Assembly: GCA_003024985.2 (NCBI GenBank)
Contig: PXIH01S0003763.1
Strand: one strand, 5' to 3'
DNA from: Euperipatoides rowelli
Taxonomy: Eukaryota > Onychophora > Udeonychophora > Euonychophora > Peripatopsidae
Length of the DNA: 10,487 bases
Both the position numbers and the translations under genes were made by a program. This document shows, in pieces, positions 1-7,440 of this stretch (position 1 is the stretch's first letter; each line of letters starts with the position of its first letter). A model generated the notes under the pieces. That model was not told the origin of the DNA. It worked only from the letters and a program-made list of their open reading frames with translations, and did no database searches.

Positions 1-1717
1 ATACAAATTAAGTTTTCATTTGTTATATCTACAAATGGCTGTTTGCGTCCGTCTAAAGTAACAAATAATGACTGACTTTGGTTGAATTACTTTGTGCATC
101 ATTAGAAAAAATATAATAATCATAATTTATAATCCCATCTGAATTGTAACTGTAACTTAGATACCTGAAATGTTTGTGAAACGATACATCACGTTATTGA
201 TGTTTAAGTCATGTCAGATTTTTCATCAGTTGTGTTGATACCTGATGACATCAGCAAGGACTGAAACAGTTCTATTGCAAACATCATTGTTTAGAGGGGG
301 CGCTGCTATAACCTTAAATTTGATTAATACTAATCTAAATAACTTATTTTTATTTATTTTTATAACAATTGGAATCATTTTTTTTAGTCATTATCTTTGA
401 AAATAAATGATAAAAAAAAATGAAAAATCCAAAGCATGTCACCTTTAATCTTCTCACCTACTACTTGAATGGCTATTCTATCAATTAGAGCAAGGTTAAA
501 AAAAAAAGAGATTGAATATCTTGTCTCTTTAAATATCATATTTCTTGAAACAATAATAAAAATGAGACATTGCTTTTATGAGTCTTATCATTAGAGCAAA
601 TTAATGCTGCATTATAAATACCAGAACTTGAGGATTATTGGCTATCAAAATTTGTTTTTCTTTTCTTTTTGTTGAACAAAGTATAATAATAATATAGGAA
701 ATGGTCTTAAAATATTAACACTTTATAAAGCTGAGTTTGACGTTAAAAGTAAGCAAAATGTTAATATTAGAGGAAGTTGTGGAAATGAGGATAGTGTGAC
801 ATTGCAGCTAAATTGTTGTACTACCAAAGGGCAATATTACCCAAAAACAAAAATTATTATCCCACAATATCACAAAAAACAACAACAATGAAACAAAAAC
901 TTTATCAATTTTAAAACACAATATATTTTTTTGCACACAAAATAGAATAACCTTTTAAAAAAAAAATTGGCCAGGGAAATTCAGTGGGGATTAAGAGAAA
1001 AATTTTAAATTTAACTTATCTTTATTAAAACAACAAGAAGTTATTTCTTTCAAGCAATTGATTGTAAATTATTTAGTTGTAACTCGCCTAAACTAATGAT
1101 CGTTGTAATTCTTTATCGATAAATAGATATCTTATCAAAAATATTTATTTCATTGAAGTTCATGATTCTGTAATTGAATCCAAAAATAAATAAAAATAAT
1201 TGTTGGGTGTGAAATCTTAATGCAGAAATCTTAATTCTCAAAGCTTTATAGACCTAACATTCTTTCATTTTATAAGATGCAAGACTGATTTTTTATATGC
1301 ATTGTATAGTAATGTATTGCAATGCATAATGAAAATATACTTTGACATATAGGCTACCGTTCTTTTCACAAAAAACTCTTAAAATACTGTATGTTTATTT
1401 TTGTAGTTGGCAGTAGGCTAATAAATCATCTTCAAAATCTAATTAGCTGTAGCATTATAATATTTAAAATATTTGAATACCGTACATTCATTTTTCTTAT
1501 CAAATTTCTGTTCATTTGTATCTACAGTATATACTATATATGTAAACTGTATATATAAATGTACAGTATATACTAAGTATTCTGTATTTGTTGAAAATGT
1601 GAATTAATTTATAGCTTTGTCCTTCTTATTTTATTGTCTGATTACGGTATCTCTTTAAGAAAGCTATTCAGTCGAAGATTCCAAAGTTCTAAAACTTTTG
1701 TTATGCTTTTTATTCAG
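1..1717. other. AT-rich non-coding DNA, no gene recognised
   Basis: This stretch is dominated by A/T runs and shows no long open frame on either strand. It could be intron or intergenic DNA. A small simple-repeat patch is present: TACAGTATATACTA occurs at 1523-1536 and again at 1562-1575 inside a TA-rich tract. A somewhat less AT-rich segment around 170-310 has no coding character that I can see. If the exon proposed at 1718 is real, at least the last part of this stretch would be an intron. Confidence 0.6.
1523..1575. repeat. TA-rich simple repeat with duplicated 14-mer
   Basis: The 14-mer TACAGTATATACTA appears twice, at 1523-1536 and 1562-1575, separated by further TA/TG alternation. The internal AGTATATACT is self-complementary. 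This looks like ordinary low-complexity DNA; a shorter related CTACAGTATAT occurs near 9888. Confidence 0.6.
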
Positions 1718-1879
1718 GTCGAATTTTAAATGTAGAAACACAAGAAATGAAAGTTCATCGAGGGGGTCAGATTGACCCTGACTGTTCCTGTTGGTCAGAA
1801 AACAGTGAACACAGACGTTTTTTCATTTTCATCATTCGTGTTTTTTATGAAGTGGGGAATCAGAAAAATGAAGGCATAG
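1718..1879 (+). CDS. Candidate internal exon of an unrecognised host gene
   Basis: A pyrimidine-rich tract ending TTTTTATTCAG precedes position 1718, and the segment ends CATAG followed by GTAAGTG at 1880. The 162 nt between are open in the frame with CGA at 1720-1722. Upstream the frame closes at a TAA at 1690-1692, and downstream shortly inside the putative intron. The exon is phase 1 at both ends, so its length is a multiple of three. The translation is not low-complexity: it includes VETQEMKVHRGGQIDPDC, then a serine/cysteine/tryptophan cluster and a hydrophobic FFIFIIRVF run that could be a short membrane or buried segment. Its composition is visibly richer in G and C than the flanks. 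I do not recognise the protein family. It could be a chance open frame of about 70 codons between fortuitous splice signals, although the combination is uncommon in such AT-rich DNA. Confidence 0.42.
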
Positions 1880-2160
1880 GTAAGTGTTTTTTAATTTTTT
1901 AATCAAATTTAAAAAATTTTCTGAATAACCTCAGAAATGTATCGCCCACTATGTTAAATAGGATAACGTAAGTTGCCTAATTTGACATAGAGGACGATAA
2001 ATGATTTAACAGAAAAATATATACTATGGTTTAATTATTTTTTTCTTTCAAATTAAAAGTTAGAAAAGTGTAAATTTATTGATACTGTAATTCTAAATTG
2101 TATACAAAAATGCAATAAAATATATGATAAATCAATAGTGGGAGGTTGGGCAGAAAATCA
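1880..2160. other. AT-rich non-coding, putative intron
   Basis: It follows the candidate donor GTAAGTG. The sequence is A/T-rich with no open frame of note and would be intronic if the exon at 1718-1879 is real. Confidence 0.4.
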
Positions 2161-2176
2161 AAATTTTTTTTTTTTC

Positions 2177-2234
2177 ATTCTCTAGCTCCGGCCCTACAGT
2201 TTATCTTATACTGTCAGGGCCATAACTAGAGAAT
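2177..2234. repeat. Imperfect inverted repeat, possible element remnant
   Basis: The left arm 2177-2200 (ATTCTCTAGCTCCGGCCC, then TACAGT) is nearly the reverse complement of the right arm 2210-2234, with a 9-nt AT-rich loop between. The arms differ by a small cluster of mismatches and one extra base, so this is an old or imperfect palindrome. A T-run precedes the left arm and another T-run followed by GGAGGGG follows the right arm. Such paired ends are common in very short non-autonomous elements, but no target-site duplication could be established. Confidence 0.6.
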
Positions 2235-3048
2235 TTTTTTGGAGGGGAAGAAATGATAAATTTTCCAACTCTGACTCGTCATATCCTCAACACACAACTA
2301 ACGAACAGTTTTTCCCAACTCAGTTATTCTCAACTTCCACACAAATTTTCCCAACTTTCGAAGTTGGAGGTAGAATTCCCTCCCCCATTAGCTTAAACCC
2401 TGTATACTGAGTGTATATCTTATTAAGACAACCTAATTTGTTTTGCTTTATATTATTTTAAATTTAAATGAATAAGAAATATATTTCTTTTAAACCTACA
2501 GTGAATCCAGTAAATACTAAAATTGGTACTTTCATGTTTTTATAATTTATTAAATAACTCTCGAGAGATGATTTTCCTGTTATAATCCATCTCGGTTGTC
2601 TTATTTTATTTTTTTTACTTATTATTTGTAGGCCTAGATGTTAGCAGACTTTTTTAATATTTTAAAATGTTCTATTTTAATTTTTGTTTTGCCAAAACTA
2701 TTTTCCCAAGATGCAAATAAAACCCATAAAGTCTAATGCCCTTTAAACAGTAAATAAAAATAATTAGTTAAATTTTTAAGCTATTTTTGAAAAAAAAAAA
2801 AAATGTGATTTTTTTTTTAATGAATCTCTAGTTAGCTACTTTTTAATTGATTGCTTTGGTCAATATCTATCTCATCAAATTTTAGTCACAATGTTTTGTC
2901 AACTCACACTCAATGTGATCAGTTGAAATGCATCAGAATTTTCCTCCTACTGTAGTTTGAATAGATTGGACTAGACTAGATGTTATTAGTAATTTTATTT
3001 ATTTAGATTATGTTTCAAGTCGTGTAATATTTTAAATTTGTTAAAAGG
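2235..3048. other. Non-coding; pyrimidine-rich patch then AT-rich DNA
   Basis: From 2260 to about 2400 the sequence is enriched in CAACT-type words (several copies of CCAACT or CAACTT, plus an ACTTTCGAAGT palindrome near 2356). The rest is AT-rich with long A and T runs near 2790-2820. No open frame or RNA gene is visible. Confidence 0.5.
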
Positions 3049-3477
3049 GCTGATTTTTAGCCGGCATGATTGTCTGACTTCCTTCCCCTGTATAAATGTA
3101 GTATCCCAAATCCCTGGTTGTCTAGGCATGATTGTCTGACTTCCTTCCCTTGTATAGATGTAGTATCACAAATCCCTGGTTGTCTAGGCATGATTGTCTG
3201 ACTTCCTCCCCTATCCCAAATCCCTGGGTTGTCTAGTCATGATTGTCTGACTTCCTTTCCCTGTATAAATGTAGTATCCCAAATCCCTGGTTGTCTAGGC
3301 ATGATTGNCTGACTTCCTCCCCTATCACAAATCCCTGGGTTGTTTAGGCATGATTGTCTGACATTGCATCAAACCCTCCCCTCACAGGCCCTGTTGATTG
3401 CCTACTGCCATTGCACAGGTATAGGTCGCCGAAAGGCTCCTGCAGTGGTCCTGAATCTGAAGTGCTGATTTTTAGCC
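3049..3477. mobile_element. GC-richer insertion bracketed by a 14-bp direct repeat
   Basis: GCTGATTTTTAGCC occurs at 3049-3062 and again at 3464-3477. The roughly 400 bp between is clearly less AT-rich than either flank and contains a tandem array at 3065-3348, then a unique tail rich in CCCTCC and GGCTCC words (about 3375-3460). A 14-bp direct repeat around a compositional island is what a target-site duplication from LINE-machinery or similar insertion would look like. No protein-coding frame, tRNA-like A/B boxes or poly(A) end is evident, so the class of element is unknown. A segmental duplication or chance repeat remains possible. Confidence 0.45.
3065..3383. repeat. Minisatellite with alternating 62-bp and 49-bp units
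   Basis: Units begin with CATGATTGTCTGAC at 3065, 3127, 3189, 3238, 3300 and 3349, giving lengths 62, 62, 49, 62 and 49, followed by a partial sixth unit that diverges after its first 14 bases. The long unit contains a TGTATAAATGTAG-like segment that the short unit lacks. The short units also share GGG where the long ones have GG near their ends. The L-L-S-L-S order suggests that one long-short pair was duplicated as a block. An unresolved base lies at 3308 in the fifth unit. Confidence 0.93.
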
Positions 3478-4285
3478 AGCAGTTACTTTTCCAGCTTAAT
3501 AAAAGCATAGTATGTGCTTTAAGAATTTCATGAAATCATACCCTCGTTACTGTAATCGATGAAGTGGAACACCACATGCACTTTACCTGTCAGATCTTTC
3601 TTTCATGGTTATTTCTCCTCCGTTGTCTTTCACTGATTTTGTTAGCCACTTCCAATTACATTTATTTTTAATACAACTGTCAATCATTTTATTTTGTCAG
3701 CATAGAACTAAATAAATCATTGCATTTAATATAGTTTTGATTGATCAAATTTTATGTGAAACGAAAAGGAAGCAATCTGACACATTCAAATTGTTAGGTT
3801 TATTCAGATTACATGAGCGCTAGCGAATAAGCTCGTTACATGGGCATGAAATATTTTATTATTATTATTATTTTTTATTTAAGTGAAAACATCACTTAAA
3901 GTTTCTAAAAATAGTTCCCGCGCTGAGTATAGATGGCACTGTTACTGACTTTGGAACACGATCATATTCCAATTAGGGTTATAAATGGCTTTGCTATTTA
4001 AAATATCAACGCTCCGTCTGGTGTGTAAACAATGCATAAACTTAAATCAGCTATTCCCCGAATGCATGAAGTAATGTAACAAAATATTTAGTATAAATAA
4101 TGTGATTTGCTATAATATAAAGTGTAGCACGTAAGAAAATAGTGAACTACGTTCTCTGAGTGTGCACACTTCCACACATTAAAATTTGTCTAAAATTAAA
4201 CATAATAGATTATACTGTGTATATTTTATATACAATTATCTATTATTATATTATGCCAATAATTAATAAATTTGTCTTTTTGCAG
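3478..4285. other. Non-coding AT-rich DNA
   Basis: No convincing gene is visible. The patch at 3540-3660 is less AT-rich but has only short open frames. A TTA/ATT trinucleotide tract lies at about 3855-3872, directly before a perfect hairpin at 3878-3900. The open frame covering 4160-4360 is low-complexity (I, K, Y, L) and looks like chance. Confidence 0.5.
3878..3900. repeat. Perfect 9-bp inverted repeat with 5-nt loop
   Basis: TTTAAGTGA (3878-3886) and TCACTTAAA (3892-3900) are exact reverse complements separated by AAACA. It follows an ATT trinucleotide tract. No function is implied; it may be the residue of a small palindromic insertion. Confidence 0.85.
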
Positions 4286-4306
4286 TACAAAATATTAAAA
4301 TTGAAA
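4286..4306 (+). other. Possible 21-nt microexon
   Basis: A pyrimidine-rich acceptor (TTTGTCTTTTTGCAG, 4271-4285) is followed after 21 nt by GAAA and then GTAAGTGT (donor at 4307). The interval is a multiple of three and would encode seven residues rich in lysine, leucine and isoleucine. It is on the same strand as the candidate exon at 1718-1879. It is very short and AT-rich, so chance co-occurrence of the two signals is quite possible. Confidence 0.2.
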
Positions 4307-4372
4307 GTAAGTGTAATAATAATTGGAACAAGGCGAGTTCAGTTGACACATCAAAATTGAAAGTAAGTGTAA
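4297..4372. repeat. 37-bp gag-derived insert flanked by 20-bp direct repeats
   Basis: The 20-mer AAAATTGAAAGTAAGTGTAA occurs at 4297-4316 and at 4353-4372. Between them, 4317-4352 (4353 if one shared A is counted) is identical to 9278-9314 within the gag region of the minus-strand retrotransposon. The insert therefore abuts the repeats exactly on both sides, as expected for a templated insertion with a target-site duplication. There is no poly(A) tail, no terminal sequence of the element, and only an internal gag fragment is present. The duplicated 20-mer includes a GTAAGT splice-donor match. Confidence 0.85.
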
Positions 4373-4616
4373 ATTCACTTTCCTTTGTTCAACTCGCGCC
4401 GTTATACGTAATCGTGCTCTTTTAGTACATTAACTTACATAATTTGATATATTGTGGTCCTTAATTTTTCATTATCTCTGCATAAAATTTCAATTTACTG
4501 TGAAAAGTGGAACTCAAACAATTGTATGAGGTTATAAGAAATAAGGTTACTCTCACCAGATTTTAAAGGGAGTAAGTTAATTGATTTGCTGTGGCCTTCT
4601 ATTTCTTGTCATCTAA
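4373..4616. other. Non-coding AT-rich DNA
   Basis: Nothing is recognisable here. A GTG...CAC hairpin-like segment (GAAAGTAAGTG against CACTTTC) spans the right edge of the duplicated 20-mer. Confidence 0.4.
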
Positions 4617-4763
4617 TTAAAACAAATATTGAAAACTATCAAAAAAAATGCATTCAGGAGTGACAGTGAAGAAGAATACTCGGCTGATAGGAATGAATTT
4701 GATTGCTATTGGAAGAGTCAGCATTTAAAACAAAAAGAACCCATTGGAGTGATGGCGAAATAA
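4617..4763 (+). pseudogene. Short acidic open frame, unidentified coding relic
   Basis: This 48-codon open frame ends at a TAA at 4761-4763 and has no suitable start codon. Its second half is non-repetitive and protein-like, including AFRSDSEEEYSADRNEFDCY, with a serine/acidic cluster like those near the N-termini of some DNA-transposase proteins. Nothing firm links it to a family. It lies about 500 bp upstream of the relic at 5276 on the same strand and could be part of the same dead gene, or simply chance. Confidence 0.22.
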
Positions 4764-5275
4764 TTACTATCTGTATGATTAATTAGCCCAGTATCTTTTG
4801 CTTCTGATAACACTTTTTGGCTGCTGCTAATATTATTACAAATAAAAATAAAAAAAAACACAAGTTAGATTATTACCAGAAACATTTCATTATTCTGCAG
4901 TTTGACCAATTATGTTTTTGCCTCAAAATTACAAAAATAATTTAAAAAAATACTACGTAAAAAAAAGTCAGCTTGGTAAGAATAAATTTACAGGGATCCT
5001 ACTAGTTACTTTTTTTGTTAATGGTCACGAAAAATCACTTTTTTTTAAATGGTCCCTATTTTTACTAATTTTGACATCAACTTAAACTTGTGTATTAAGT
5101 TATTTAAAATTGTTGCTTCAAAAATGCTTTATGTGAGAAGAGGTGTCTTCATGTGGAGAAGGTTGTGAAAATGTTGATTGTTCTCGCTTGGAAATGCGGA
5201 TGTGAAAGGGGGTTTTATCTTTCAGGAAGAATTATCTTGTAGGAAAGCATCAATATATCCATAAAAAAACTCTGA
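4764..5275. other. AT-rich DNA with a possible cysteine-rich coding trace
   Basis: It is mostly A/T-rich. Near 5135-5205 one plus-strand frame reads EEVSSCGEGCENVDCSRLEM before a stop, which is cysteine-patterned and could be a degraded upstream portion of the relic that follows. There is too little to call a gene. Confidence 0.25.
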
Positions 5276-5675
5276 ATGCTAAATATGTTGGATGGTTTGT
5301 ATAATTTTAATAACAAAATAGAAGTAGTTCCTATTACAAGTACACTTCTGACACTTGCTAGGAGTGCTAACAAGAAATACAAATACTATCTGAAGAGGAA
5401 AGGAAGAAAAGGTAAAGAGGCAACAAGAAATTGAACACAAGATTGAAGGTAAAACTATTTAGAAGAAAGAGAAACTAGAAGTTGAATTGATTTTAGCTCG
5501 GAAAAAAGAATATGAAAAAAATGGTTTGTGACAAACTCCTTGAAGAGGCAAATTATAGATTAAAAGCTGAAATTAAAAAACAGGATTTTACTGAAATTTA
5601 ATTAACTCAGGTGATGATAGGGGTAGGGAATGTGTAGGCTGCAGAAATTAACATCGGGCTAAAACAGTGTCTTTA
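5276..5675 (+). pseudogene. Broken coding relic with charged helical C-terminus
   Basis: Coding character runs through about 400 bp but changes frame and crosses several stops. The first part, from 5276, includes EVVPITSTLLTLARSANKKY. After a frame change comes SEEERKK and, after another, RQQEIEHKIEGK, KEKLEVELILARKKEYEK and then DKLLEEANYRLKAEIKK. In-frame stops fall inside, for example near 5460 and 5600, and a last trace reads LTQVMIGVGN. The pattern (a short hydrophobic helix, a long charged coiled-coil, a conserved-looking LLEEAN segment) resembles C-termini of uncharacterised, multicopy, transposon-associated animal proteins. That resemblance is from memory of the style, not a database match. 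It lies just ahead of a 3'UTR-like stretch and an A-rich tail. Confidence 0.45.
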
Positions 5676-6153
5676 GAGCAAAAACTTCAAAAGAGGAAAT
5701 ACTCAGTGATTAACATTTTTGAGAAAAAAATTGATAGCCTGAATAATTTTGCTGCAGCTTTTTAACTATTGTCAATATTTTATGTTATCAAAACAGTGAG
5801 TACATAAGGAGGTAGGAATATATGGATATAACAAACAAAATTTATCACTACTTGTATTGAATTTAAATTGGATTGTTAAAGTGTGATAAAAAACAAATAA
5901 ATTTACTTGTACTGTATTTAATTATCTGCTTCATTGTAACTTTTTGTTAAAATTTGATTAATATACCGTGCCTAACTTTTTGTTCCCTCTTAATTGGCAA
6001 TATTATTGTATTTTGATGCACCTTTGTATATATTTTTATAAACCAGCTTTTTCTGGTATATTTTTAAATTTGTATATATTTTGTTTACTAATTTTTTCTA
6101 TTTATTGTTACTAATCTTATTCATCTCTGTAATTGGCTTTGGCCGTAGATATG
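5676..6153 (+). other. 3'UTR-like AT-rich stretch
   Basis: There is no open frame, and T-rich words dominate. By position it lies between the coding relic ending near 5675 and the AATAAA/A-rich tail at 6154-6190. It may therefore be the 3' untranslated part of a retroposed transcript or of a non-LTR element. The last 60 bp (TTCATCTCTGTAATTGGC, then the segment before ATATGGAATAAA) is less AT-rich than the rest and reads like a defined element terminus. Confidence 0.35.
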
Positions 6154-6190
6154 GAATAAAACAAATAAATAAAATAAATAAATAAACAAA
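6154..6190 (+). repeat. AATAAA / A-rich tail of a retroposed sequence
   Basis: GGAATAAAACAAATAAATAA and following AAATA units form an uninterrupted A-rich tract containing several AATAAA hexamers. Such a tract is typical of the 3' end of non-LTR retrotransposons or processed copies, where a polyadenylation signal merges into a degenerate tail. No target-site duplication was found, so a plain microsatellite is the alternative. Confidence 0.5.
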
Positions 6191-6472
6191 GGAGCTCTAT
6201 GGGCTGAAGAGATAAATACAGACTCCTGGGATAAGTTTAAATACATTTTTATTAATAAATGGCATAATCCCTATGTATAAGAAAAAAAAGATACATTTAT
6301 GGTGTACGGTAATACTATAATTAATTCAGATTCTGACCTGGAAGCCCATTTAATTAATGGCTTACGTCTAGAACAAAAAGCTTATCCAGGCAGACACTTT
6401 TCTCAGTGGGCTAATGATACAATCTTACTTCAAGGAGAATTTGATAATGAGCAGGATCTCATTAATAGTTGA
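6191..6472 (+). pseudogene. Unidentified coding relic, possibly gag/capsid-like
   Basis: Ninety-three codons are read in one frame with a single internal TAA (6278-6280) before a TGA at 6470-6472. The residues are complex and non-repetitive: ALWAEEINTDSWDKFKYIF, then INKWHNPYV before the internal stop, and later LEAHLINGLRLEQKAYPG and FSQWANDTILLQGEFDN. There is no start codon; the frame abuts the A-rich tail at its left edge. The W-x-x-F-K pattern following an ALWAEE helix is loosely reminiscent of retrotransposon capsid (Retrotrans_gag) proteins, but I cannot assign a family and other origins, including an old virus-derived copy, are possible. It is on the opposite strand to the Ty3/gypsy element and does not overlap it. 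Confidence 0.45.
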
Positions 6473-6539
6473 GAATTGCTGACTGTTGAAATTTCAATGT
6501 ATGATTTATCAATGCTACTAATATTGTCCCCATTATTTA

Positions 6540-6604
6540 TTAACCTTCAAGCGGTCGCAGTCAAAATTTTAACATGAGCGGTCGCGCGTCGTAAAAATTA
6601 CGAC
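6540..6604. repeat. TTAA-CCTTCAAGCGGTCGC terminus-like motif with hairpin
   Basis: TTAA at 6540-6543 is followed by CCTTCAAGCGGTCGC. GCGGTCGC recurs at 6578-6585, and a perfect stem GTCGTAA/TTACGAC with a 3-nt loop spans 6588-6604. This CpG-rich island stands out in AT-rich DNA. TTAA followed by CC(C)T and a repeated GC-rich word recalls the end of a piggyBac-type element, but no matching opposite end was found nearby. Confidence 0.35.
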
Positions 6605-6769
6605 TCATAGAATCCTCTGTATAAAAGTTTCCAAANATGTGTAATAATGAAATGATTACACATATTTATGTTCTATTTAATGTCAGGAATTTAATTATAT
6701 AAAGAAAAGAAAATTCTCACCAGCAGATTTTTTTTTGTTGTGTGATTATAATTCTAAAAGTCGCATTCA
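6605..6769. other. Non-coding spacer beyond the RT break
   Basis: AT-rich, with an N at 6636 and no RT-like translation on the minus strand. It marks where retrotransposon homology stops. Confidence 0.5.
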
Positions 6770-7440
6770 TTATAAGCTTGTATACTGTAGGCTATGTTCA
6801 AATAATTGTTTGGCTGCTAAATTGGCTTTTTCTAATGCTGCAAGTAGTACTTCTAACGTTTCTAGGTGTTCCTCAATATTGGGTGAGTGAATTATGATAT
6901 CGTCTAAGTAGACAAAAACATGGCCTTTTAATATTACATGGAGTAAACATTCTATCATTCTTTTCTGAAAGATGGCCACTGATGTTAAACATCCTTGGCA
7001 AAGACGTGTGAATGTATATTTGGCCAGTGGTACAGAAAAGGCGAACTTATTCTGGGCTTCTTCTGTTAATTTACATTAAAGTACCCATTATTTAAGTCTA
7101 GGCTACTGAAAATGTGAGTGCTACCTAGGTTCTCCAAAATATCTCTAATATGCATGATCGGATACTGCTCGTTCACTATTTGCTTATTTATCTTTCGTAG
7201 GTCTAAACAAATTCTAACTTCCTTCAAATCTTTCTTGGGAAGGACTAAAACAGGGGAATTGTATGGACTATGCACTTTCTTTATATTATTAGCTTTTTCT
7301 AATTTGTCTAGTTGGAGTCTCAACGGTTCATATAGGCTATGAGGGATTCGGTATTGTCGTTGGTAAATTGGTATGTCTGTTTTGAATTTTGGTTTCGTAG
7401 GGTGGTATGTTAGCTCCTGTCATGTTAGTTACTTCTTCAA
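6770..7440 (-). pseudogene. pol: Reverse transcriptase fragment of pol (palm with YLDD)
   Basis: RNA-dependent DNA polymerase domain of the Ty3/gypsy element, N-terminal and central parts only. In order: YQRQYRIPHSLYEPL (about 7360-7315), then SPYNSPVLVLPKKD, VRICLDLRKIN, and the motif A segment FSSLDLNNGYF with the first catalytic Asp at 7098-7096. After a one-base frameshift near 7067 come KFAFSVPLAKYTFTRL, the QKRM segment, and VFVYLDDIIIHS, where YLDD is at 6910-6899 and its Asp pair would be catalytic. The frame continues through EEHLETLEVLLAALEKANL and degenerates at the position where a YLGH-like thumb motif is expected, ending at a stop at 6770. A further frameshift lies near 7385, in the entry to RT. 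The residues identify the family firmly, but the copy is not translatable. Confidence 0.93.

Noticed and set aside
3063-3463. tRNA-derived SINE inside the 14-bp direct repeats
   Set aside because: I see no A-box and B-box promoter pair and no A-rich or simple-repeat 3' end.
3560-3660. Possible minus-strand exon ending in a GTAAAG donor
   Set aside because: Open frames are short, the acceptor is weak and the residues are not distinctive.
4160-4360. Open frame of 66 codons on the plus strand
   Set aside because: It is low-complexity I/K/Y/L translation of AT-rich DNA and its last part is just the antisense gag insert.
4297-4372. Repeat-spacer-repeat geometry (20-36-20) with a spacer matching a mobile element in antisense, like a one-spacer CRISPR
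   Set aside because: The DNA is eukaryotic, there is only one spacer, no cas genes or leader, and the repeat is plain AT-rich local sequence. A target-site duplication explains it.
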